Assembly (NCBI RefSeq): GCF_049860565.1 | Contig: NZ_CP172056.1 | Coordinates: 4,154,001 to 4,218,000, forward strand | Reading direction: 5' to 3' | Source of the DNA: Desulfitobacterium_A nosdiversum | GTDB taxonomy: Bacteria; Bacillota; Desulfitobacteriia; Desulfitobacteriales; Desulfitobacteriaceae | Length of the DNA stretch: 64,000 nucleotides | Shown: in pieces, positions 58,001 through 64,000 of the stretch | Numbering within the stretch: the first letter of the stretch is position 1 | Layout: each line of letters begins with the position of its first letter | The notes under the pieces: model-generated | The model's database searches: none | What the model saw: the letters and a program-made list of their open reading frames with translations, nothing else | Told to the model about the DNA's origin: nothing | Made by a program: the position numbers and the translations under genes

Positions 58001-60196
58001 TTAAGCTTTCTCAATCATGACAAAATTATCATGGAAGGCTACACCGTCATTCCCCGTGGCCTGCTTGCCCATATCACTGGGAGTCGCCTTCAAGGTATAG
58101 TTGACATTAAAATTCGATCCCTTATACCAGGACTCATAAGCAACAATAACATCAGGTGAGGTCGTACGGGTCAAATGAGCCTTGAGGGTCAGGGTCCCTA
58201 AATCATTGAAAATCTTGACCTTATCGCCCTCGGAAATTCCGTATTTAGCGGCAAGTACAGGGTGAATCTCAACTTTAGGTTCAGGGTTGGCTGTCATCAT
58301 CCAATCAAGATTCTGGAATTGGGAGTGCAGGGCGTGTTGCGGATGAGGCGTCATGAAACGGATAGGATACTTTTCTGGAGTCTTCATATCTTCTACCCAA
58401 ATAGGCAAGGCGGGCAGCCCATTCTTTTGGGCTAATTCACTGTGAATCTCAATCTTTTTTGAAGGTGTACGGAACTTGCCGTCAGACCAAGAAGCAGCCG
58501 GCATTTTGGCTTTGCGAGGAGCATTGATCAATTCTTTATAATCACTGATTCCGAGGAAGCTGTACATTGCCGGATTGAATTCCTTAGCTAACCACTCTTC
58601 CGGACTTCCCGCAGTCGGGAAAGTACAGGAACCGGGTTCAAGTGCATTCATTTTTTGAGAAAGCAGCATGGCGATCTCAACATCACTTTTTGACTCATAC
58701 ATCGGATCGATGGCCCGTTGATTGATTCCTACCCAGTAGTGCCAATAACTGGCCATAACATCCCAGTCTTCAAAATGCGTTGTTGCAGGAAGAACGATAT
58801 CCGATAATTCGACCGTCTTATTGAAGAAAGAATCGACAGTCACAACAAACTCCATTTCGGAAAACATCTTTTCAATAGCATGGGTATCCGGATCTTGAGA
58901 ACCTGGGTTGCGGCAGGCCAGCCAGAGCATTTTTACGGGCGGATCATTTTGGGCAAGAACATCATGAGCGAAGTTGTTCATGTTAATGTTGCGGTCGCCC
59001 TCTTTGCCATCCTTGCCGATAAATCCTTTGGAACCCTTAGGCGCCGGATTAGTCATTGCATTATAGGCAAACCCCCAGGTTTCAAGATGGCCGTAATTTA
59101 CTCCTCCTCCGGATTTGCCCACATTTCCAGTCATGACCCCAAGCGCATCAATGATCCGAACGTTTTGCCCGCCATTGATATGCCGCTGCATGCCATATCC
59201 CACCCACATCGAGGCCGGCTTTGTCGTTGCATACTCGCGGGCGATTTCCATAATAATCTCTTTGGGAATTCCCGTTTTTTCACTCGCCCAGTCAAGCGTA
59301 ATATTCTTTTTAAGGTAGTCCACCCATTCATCAAAACCTACACTATTAGCTCGGGCATAATCCCAATCCACCCAATTGTTATCGAGAATATAACGAGCCA
59401 TGCCTAAGGCTAACGCACCGTCTGTGCTCGATTTAATTTGCAGATAGAGATCGGCTTTGGAGGCTGTAGACGTTAAGATGGGATCAATCACAACAAGTTT
59501 GGCCCCGTTTTCTCTGGCCTTATTGATGAACGGGAAACTGTGAATTGAGGTCCACGCTGCATTTTGCCCCCATAAAATCAGATATTTGGCATTCACCATA
59601 TCCTCCGGATCATTACTGTAAAGCGTTCCAAAATCGTAGGTCTGAGCGTCGATTCCTGCGGGCCAGCAAGGAGTTCCGAGGGCACGCGTGGTATAACCCA
59701 GACTGGACATCATCCCTTCAATCCCATAGTGCGTAATTCCAAAGTTCCCCGAATATTTGTCCAAGCAAATAGGAAGCGTTGAGCCGTAACGCTTTTTAAG
59801 ATCAAGGATCTTTTTCGCAATCGTATCCATGGCCTCGTCCCAGCTGATGCGCGTCCAATTTCCTGAACCGCGGGGGGTTTGTTTCATCGGATATTTGACG
59901 CGGTCAGGGCTGTAAACCCGGCGAGTGTAGGTATACCCTTTGAGGCAGAGCTTTCCGTTGGTATACGTTTGTTTAGGATCGCCCTCTACCTTTTTCATAA
60001 TCCCATCTTGGACATAGGAAATTTGGGCACAGGTGTCGTAACAGTTGCGCGGGCATACGTTACGAAACGTTTTGACTTCTCCAGGAGCTTTGTCCGCTGC
60101 TGCAACAGAAGGTGTTAACAGATTAAAATCAAATAATGCTGCACCTACAGCTGTCGCTGCCGCTCCGCCTAAAAATTGACGACGTGATAATTTCAT
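58001..60196 (-). CDS. Tat-exported molybdopterin oxidoreductase (DmsA-like)
   Basis: 731 residues. A twin-arginine signal, SRRQFLGGAAATAVGAAL, sends it across the membrane folded. Then come CPRNCYDTCAQIS...KLCLK for a 4Fe-4S cluster and the DMSO-reductase-family MGD-binding blocks (WGQNAAWTSIHSFPF, MWVGYGMQRHINGG, MTPHPQHALHS). The residue at the molybdenum position is likely the Cys of LGTPCWPAG, which would set it apart from Ser-type DMSO reductases and resemble polysulfide/thiosulfate-type or acetylene-hydratase-like enzymes. That is inferred, not shown. It belongs to torD-A-B-C. Confidence 0.93.
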   Translation of the reverse strand: MKLSRRQFLGGAAATAVGAALFDFNLLTPSVAAADKAPGEVKTFRNVCPRNCYDTCAQISYVQDGIMKKVEGDPKQTYTNGKLCLKGYTYTRRVYSPDRVKYPMKQTPRGSGNWTRISWDEAMDTIAKKILDLKKRYGSTLPICLDKYSGNFGITHYGIEGMMSSLGYTTRALGTPCWPAGIDAQTYDFGTLYSNDPEDMVNAKYLILWGQNAAWTSIHSFPFINKARENGAKLVVIDPILTSTASKADLYLQIKSSTDGALALGMARYILDNNWVDWDYARANSVGFDEWVDYLKKNITLDWASEKTGIPKEIIMEIAREYATTKPASMWVGYGMQRHINGGQNVRIIDALGVMTGNVGKSGGGVNYGHLETWGFAYNAMTNPAPKGSKGFIGKDGKEGDRNINMNNFAHDVLAQNDPPVKMLWLACRNPGSQDPDTHAIEKMFSEMEFVVTVDSFFNKTVELSDIVLPATTHFEDWDVMASYWHYWVGINQRAIDPMYESKSDVEIAMLLSQKMNALEPGSCTFPTAGSPEEWLAKEFNPAMYSFLGISDYKELINAPRKAKMPAASWSDGKFRTPSKKIEIHSELAQKNGLPALPIWVEDMKTPEKYPIRFMTPHPQHALHSQFQNLDWMMTANPEPKVEIHPVLAAKYGISEGDKVKIFNDLGTLTLKAHLTRTTSPDVIVAYESWYKGSNFNVNYTLKATPSDMGKQATGNDGVAFHDNFVMIEKA

Positions 60197-60207
60197 AATA
60201 TACCTCC

Positions 60208-60858
60208 TTACAATTTAAAATTGAGCTGGTTTACGGATAGAAGCGCTCTGCTGACCGCGAGAAAAACCGGATGCGTCGCCGCTTGATTGATTGCTTGAGC
60301 AAAAAGTTTCCACCAAAGACGAGTGTGTTTATTGCAGAACTCCTCGTAAAGATCAAGGTAATAGGATGATTGCGCCAATTTATCGTGCTGCATCGCCCTC
60401 ATTGCTCTTGAAAGAAGATAAGCCATAAATTCGAGCTCCGTACCGATAAAGTCATCGGGTTCATGCCCCTGTCCTGATGATGCCAATTGTTCACGGTTAT
60501 ACATTTTTCGTACAGCTAAGGTTTGTTCTTGCATGACCAATCGATCAGGAGAAAGATAAACTGATTCATAAGGAGGAGCTTTTGGGGAAGCGGGACCTAC
60601 GAATAGACGATTAAATTCATATTTCATGGACTCAAACTCACTGAAATCGTACTTTGTAAACCTGGCTATATTTTGTCCATCGACTAACAGATGATTTAGC
60701 TCATGTGTTTCAGCAAAGGATGAAATGGCATGTGATAAAGGATCTAACGTTTGTGCGAGCTCCTCTCCCCCTTTTGCAAAAAATTGACTTAACCCTAAAA
60801 GAAAACCGATTGTACTCCTCAGTTGTTCGAGCGATTTTAATTCGGCACTTTGTCCCAT
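60208..60858 (-). CDS. TorD/DmsD-family molybdoenzyme chaperone
   Basis: 216 residues from the ATG at 60858, which has AAAAGGAGGTG at ideal spacing; the frame extends to 60900. FNRLFVGPASPKAPPYESVYLSPDRLVMQEQTL is the signature of the TorD family. EPDDFIGTELEFMAYLLSRAM is the second conserved segment. It would bind the Tat signal of the following A subunit and aid cofactor loading. First gene of the operon. Confidence 0.92.
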   Translation of the reverse strand: MGQSAELKSLEQLRSTIGFLLGLSQFFAKGGEELAQTLDPLSHAISSFAETHELNHLLVDGQNIARFTKYDFSEFESMKYEFNRLFVGPASPKAPPYESVYLSPDRLVMQEQTLAVRKMYNREQLASSGQGHEPDDFIGTELEFMAYLLSRAMRAMQHDKLAQSSYYLDLYEEFCNKHTRLWWKLFAQAINQAATHPVFLAVSRALLSVNQLNFKL

Positions 60859-61100
60859 GACAACACCTCCTTTTGATTTTGTACTATAAATCACTTTCAT
60901 GCGTATAACTAATTCGGTTTTTCAGGATTTCCTCCTTTGTAGAGATAAATGAAAAAAAACGGCTTCTTTTGAAAGAAAATACAAAACCCCTCAATCCAAC
61001 GACTAAGAGGTTCACTTTTGGAGTAAAAAAATAATAATCGCGCCCAAATAGCAGGATTTTAGCAGATTCTCAACATGCTCAATCGCAATATTTTGACACA
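60859..61100. other. Upstream region of the torD operon
   Basis: No ORF. On the minus strand a strong SD-like AAAGGAGGAAATCC (60927-60940) is followed only by a few codons before a stop. No clear promoter; an FNR/CRP-like site was looked for and not found. Confidence 0.4.
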
Positions 61101-61142
61101 AAAACAGCCGATTTCTAGCATCGCTAAAATCGGCTGTTTTTT
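61101..61142. terminator. kdpE terminator, bidirectional
   Basis: AAAACAGCCGATTT (61101-61114) and AAATCGGCTGTTTT (61127-61140) form a 14-base stem with a 12-base loop, with runs of A and T on the two sides. Confidence 0.88.
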
Positions 61143-61275
61143 AAAGAAAACTATTGGTATTTAAGCTACTAGAAGCTGGCTCTCAAAAAAGTTTGTAGCG
61201 CAATATAAGAATAATACGCAGCATTATAGAAACTGCATTTTAGATTTCCGGAGCCACCCTTAATCATACAATCAC

Positions 61276-61959
61276 TCATACTAACCTATATCCTACTCCC
61301 GGTTCATTAATTATGTGAATAGGTTCTGAAGGATCTTGTTCTAGCTTTTTCCTTAATTGCCCAATATATATCCTTAAATAATGGCTATTAGAATCTGCAT
61401 AAGGTCCCCAAATCGTGTTAAGCAGCTGATGATGTGTCACTATTTTTCCTTTATTTTGGGCTAACAAGGTTAGTAATTGATACTCTATTGGTGTTAATTT
61501 AACCTGATTTCCATCAACTCTTACTTCCCGATTCCCTGGATCAATTGTTATATTCCCAAATCGCAAAATCTCCTCATCATATGCATCGTTGCGATGCCTT
61601 AGAGCGTTACGAATTCGCGCAATAAGTTCTCCCATTCCAAATGGCTTGGTCACATAATCGTCTGCTCCTAAATCAAAAGCTAATATTTTATCGTTTTCAT
61701 GTTCACGAGCAGTAAGCACTATAACTGGAATTTTTGTAGATTTTCTTAACGTCGTTAGAACATCAATTCCATCTGAATCAGGAAGTCCTAAATCCAAAAT
61801 AATTAAATCGGGGTTAAATTGTGCAATCATGCTGAGACCATCTTGCGCATTACTTGCCTCATTGAGCTCGTACCCATGTACAGACAACGAAACCTTTAAA
61901 AGTCGCTGAATTTGAGGCTCGTCATCAATAACAAGAATTCGTTTACCCTTCTCATTCAT
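61276..61959 (-). CDS. kdpE: KdpE-like response regulator
   Basis: 227 residues. Receiver domain with DDE pocket (VIDDEPQI), phospho-acceptor Asp in LIILDLGLPDSDG, and the switch LTAREHE and Lys in YVTKPFG. An OmpR-type winged helix follows (LTPIEYQLLTLLAQN, HYLRIYIGQLRKKLE, PGVGYRLV). It lies 1 base after the kdpD stop, so kdpDE is a cistronic pair. The expected target is the Kdp potassium ATPase operon, not in the window. Confidence 0.93.
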   Translation of the reverse strand: MNEKGKRILVIDDEPQIQRLLKVSLSVHGYELNEASNAQDGLSMIAQFNPDLIILDLGLPDSDGIDVLTTLRKSTKIPVIVLTAREHENDKILAFDLGADDYVTKPFGMGELIARIRNALRHRNDAYDEEILRFGNITIDPGNREVRVDGNQVKLTPIEYQLLTLLAQNKGKIVTHHQLLNTIWGPYADSNSHYLRIYIGQLRKKLEQDPSEPIHIINEPGVGYRLV

Positions 61960-61960
61960 G

Positions 61961-64000
61961 TTAATCTCCCATTTCTGCAGGTATACCTGTAGGTTTTTCA
62001 GCTAATGGTATTGTAAAAGAAATGGTAACCCCTTCACTTACACTGCTATTTTCAGCATGAATTGTTCCGCCGTGAAGTTCGACGATTCCTTTTGAAATCG
62101 CCAGTCCTAGTCCTGTACCGCTAATCTGTCGAGGTGAACGAACTCGGTAAAATTTATCAAAAATATGTTCTAAATCTTCTGTTGGGATCTGTGTCCCCCA
62201 GTCACGAACTGAAACCTCGACTTGCTTTTCGTTATTCCTAACGGTAATAAGAACTTGGCTATCCGGCTTTGAATATTTTATGGCATTATCCAATAAATTA
62301 ATAAGAACTTGCTTAATCAATATAAAGTCTACGTTAACCAACAAATGTTTCTTCGAACTTTTGCAAACTATATCTCTTTTATCGAAAAAGCCGTCGTCAA
62401 AATGTTTAATGGCTTTTTTAACAATTTCATCAAGTTCACACCATTCCTTGTTTAACTTAAGCATATCACTTTCCAAGCGGGCCATATCGAGTAAATTATT
62501 GACTAACCGGTTCATTCGCATAGCGCCAATTTTAATTGTTTGGAGCAATTCTTTTCTTGAGGTTTCATCGAAGAGTTGATCATCTTCTAAAAGACTTGTT
62601 ACAGCCCCGATCATTGTTGCCAGCGGAGTTCTTAAATCATGAGATATAGAGTTAAGCAGTGCCGTCCGCAGTTTTTCTGACTCGTTTAAGAGCTGGGCCT
62701 CTCGCGCCGTTTCAACCAACGATATTCTGGTTATAGCCAACGCTGTTAAACTGGCAAAAGCATCGACTAAACGCCTTTTTTCAGGCAGCAGATACCTCTC
62801 TGTACTTTTTAACTGTACACCTAATACGCCGCAAATACCCTGTTCCGAAACTAACGGTAAATAAAATCCTTCAGCCCCTCCCAATGTATCTGTACCTTTT
62901 CCTGCACTTTGATTATTTTCAAAAACCCATGTTGCAACAGCTCTTTCATTTTCTTCAAAAATAACTTCGGAGTTTGAGCAAGCGCGCAAAGCTAACTGCC
63001 CTTTTTTTTCGGGAACTAAGATTACAACCTGACCTTTAATTATATCAGAAACTTTTTTAACAACGCTTTCCAGCACAGTATCCAAATCTGAGACAGCAGT
63101 AATTTCACGGCTTAAGGAATAAAGGGATGCTGTTTGTGATTCACGTTTACGAGAATTAATAAGTTGTATTCTTAACCGAGTTGATAGATTACCCAGATAA
63201 AGCCCAACCAGTATAAACATAGTAAAACTAATGAGATACCTTAAATCCGCCACGGTAAAGGTTAGAACAGGCGGAACTGTAAAAAAATCATAGGCAATAA
63301 TAGCTAATAAAGATGTAATTACACCTGCTCTTTTACCGTAACGCCCGGCACTTAAAAGCACTGGAAGCAAATAAAGCATCGCGATATTCACAAGACCTAA
63401 ATCAGACCGCCACTCCCATGCAATAAGTGTAATCATTGCAAGTAAAGCAAAAGTTGTAATATAAAGAATAACCATATTTGCATTCGCTTTTCCAACTGGA
63501 ATTTTCTTCGATTCAATACCTTGTTTAGTTTTTTGAATATTTCCCGGAATAACATGAACACTTATATTTTGGCTTTGTCTAAGTACCCTTTCAACAATCG
63601 ATCCTGAAAAACGTTCCCGAAGGCTAAGCTTGCCGGATTTACCGATGATGATCTGGGTTACATTCCGTTTCTGTGCAACCTCAAGAAGCTCCTCAACGAT
63701 ATCATTTCCACTTAATGATATAATCTCCCCATCTAATTCTTCGGCTAAATGCAAGCTTTTTGTAAGCTGATCTTTTTGTTTTTCAGTTTTTAGCAAATTC
63801 GAAGGGGTTTCAATGTACACAACAAGAAGTTCGGCTTTCATTCCTTCGGCTATACGTTTACCCATTCGAATCAGCTGCTCCCCAAAGGGGCTGGCACTGA
63901 TGCAAACCATCACGCGCTCGCTCGCCGGCCATGGACCTGCAATGCCGTGTACCCGCATATAGGATTCCATCTGCCGGTCGACCCTCTGTGCAGCAAAACG
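61961..64000 (-). CDS. kdpD: KdpD-like sensor histidine kinase, N-terminus outside window
   Basis: The frame is open to the right edge, reading RFAAQRVDRQMESYM before the first ATG at 63970, so the gene starts beyond 64000. Domains seen: end of the KdpD sensor domain; a universal-stress-protein-like domain (about 20-150 of the visible part); four closely spaced membrane helices of DUF4118 (about 160-265); a GAF domain (about 290-420); a HisKA with the phosphorylated His in ISHDLRTPLATM; and the ATPase domain (VSVRDWGTQIP, GTGLGLAISKGIVELHGG). It senses potassium limitation or osmotic signals. Confidence 0.93.
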   Translation of the reverse strand, partial: RFAAQRVDRQMESYMRVHGIAGPWPASERVMVCISASPFGEQLIRMGKRIAEGMKAELLVVYIETPSNLLKTEKQKDQLTKSLHLAEELDGEIISLSGNDIVEELLEVAQKRNVTQIIIGKSGKLSLRERFSGSIVERVLRQSQNISVHVIPGNIQKTKQGIESKKIPVGKANANMVILYITTFALLAMITLIAWEWRSDLGLVNIAMLYLLPVLLSAGRYGKRAGVITSLLAIIAYDFFTVPPVLTFTVADLRYLISFTMFILVGLYLGNLSTRLRIQLINSRKRESQTASLYSLSREITAVSDLDTVLESVVKKVSDIIKGQVVILVPEKKGQLALRACSNSEVIFEENERAVATWVFENNQSAGKGTDTLGGAEGFYLPLVSEQGICGVLGVQLKSTERYLLPEKRRLVDAFASLTALAITRISLVETAREAQLLNESEKLRTALLNSISHDLRTPLATMIGAVTSLLEDDQLFDETSRKELLQTIKIGAMRMNRLVNNLLDMARLESDMLKLNKEWCELDEIVKKAIKHFDDGFFDKRDIVCKSSKKHLLVNVDFILIKQVLINLLDNAIKYSKPDSQVLITVRNNEKQVEVSVRDWGTQIPTEDLEHIFDKFYRVRSPRQISGTGLGLAISKGIVELHGGTIHAENSSVSEGVTISFTIPLAEKPTGIPAEMGD

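Overview
The window looks like a chromosome segment from an anaerobic, spore-forming, low-GC Gram-positive bacterium of the Peptococcaceae/Desulfitobacteriaceae type (Desulfosporosinus- or Desulfitobacterium-like). This is inferred from gene content. There are strong AGGAGG-type ribosome binding sites, a SpoVB-like flippase, YjcZ-like mini-proteins, a multiheme cytochrome c next to a secreted flavoprotein reductase, two DMSO-reductase-type molybdoenzymes, a NuoEFG-less complex I operon, and TPP and yjdF riboswitches. No tRNA, rRNA or CRISPR array was seen.

Layout. 0-3 kb: the end of an ABC-2 permease and three small genes (metallopeptidase, HD-domain protein, unknown). 3.2-4.7 kb: a small gene graveyard with an ilvA fragment, a dmsC-like 3' fragment and a 5'-truncated radical SAM gene. 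5-15 kb: a candidate extracytosolic flavin respiration locus. It holds a sigma-54 activator, a PucR-like regulator, a five-heme membrane cytochrome c, a divergent lipoprotein flavoprotein reductase, a four-gene ECF-type transporter and a NusG-domain-II protein. 15.4-19.2 kb: ilvA, then a PadR/MFS/methyltransferase group. 19.2-21.8 kb: a TPP-riboswitch-controlled thiD-thiM-thiE salvage operon, followed by an antisense 55-codon BC1881-type gene. 22-24 kb: a self-regulated MerR/GyrI-like regulator, a small membrane protein and a frameshifted PEP-utilising-enzyme fragment. 24-28 kb: nuoABCDHI on the minus strand, stopping after nuoI with no nuoJKLMN. 28-31 kb: a two-gene radical SAM DNA repair/modification system of unknown function, then a yjdF riboswitch and yjdF. 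31-50 kb: mostly housekeeping and accessory genes (nitroreductase, UvrD-like helicase, SpoVB, repeat protein, Mut7-C ubiquitin-like protein, pentapeptide protein, BlaR1/BlaI pair with operators, DegV, TrmB, short UvrC-like protein, CCG protein, ABC transporter, SGNH hydrolase, azoreductase, glycosyltransferase).

51-61 kb: two molybdopterin oxidoreductase gene sets on the minus strand. The first is a Tat-less A-B pair without an anchor. The second is a complete TorD-A(Tat)-B-C operon. Between them sit two YjcZ-like mini-genes and a 2.2-kb IS3-family element. That element is inserted in a hairpin and carries an unusual structured, non-transposase 3' region. The window ends in kdpE and a 5'-incomplete kdpD.

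The most noteworthy points are the IS3 element with a candidate structured RNA, the flavoprotein/cytochrome/ECF locus with a non-fumarate active-site signature, the truncated complex I operon, and several genes and RNAs too short or non-coding to appear in a simple ORF list (BC1881-like gene, two YjcZ-like genes, yjdF and TPP riboswitches, BlaI and MerR operators).
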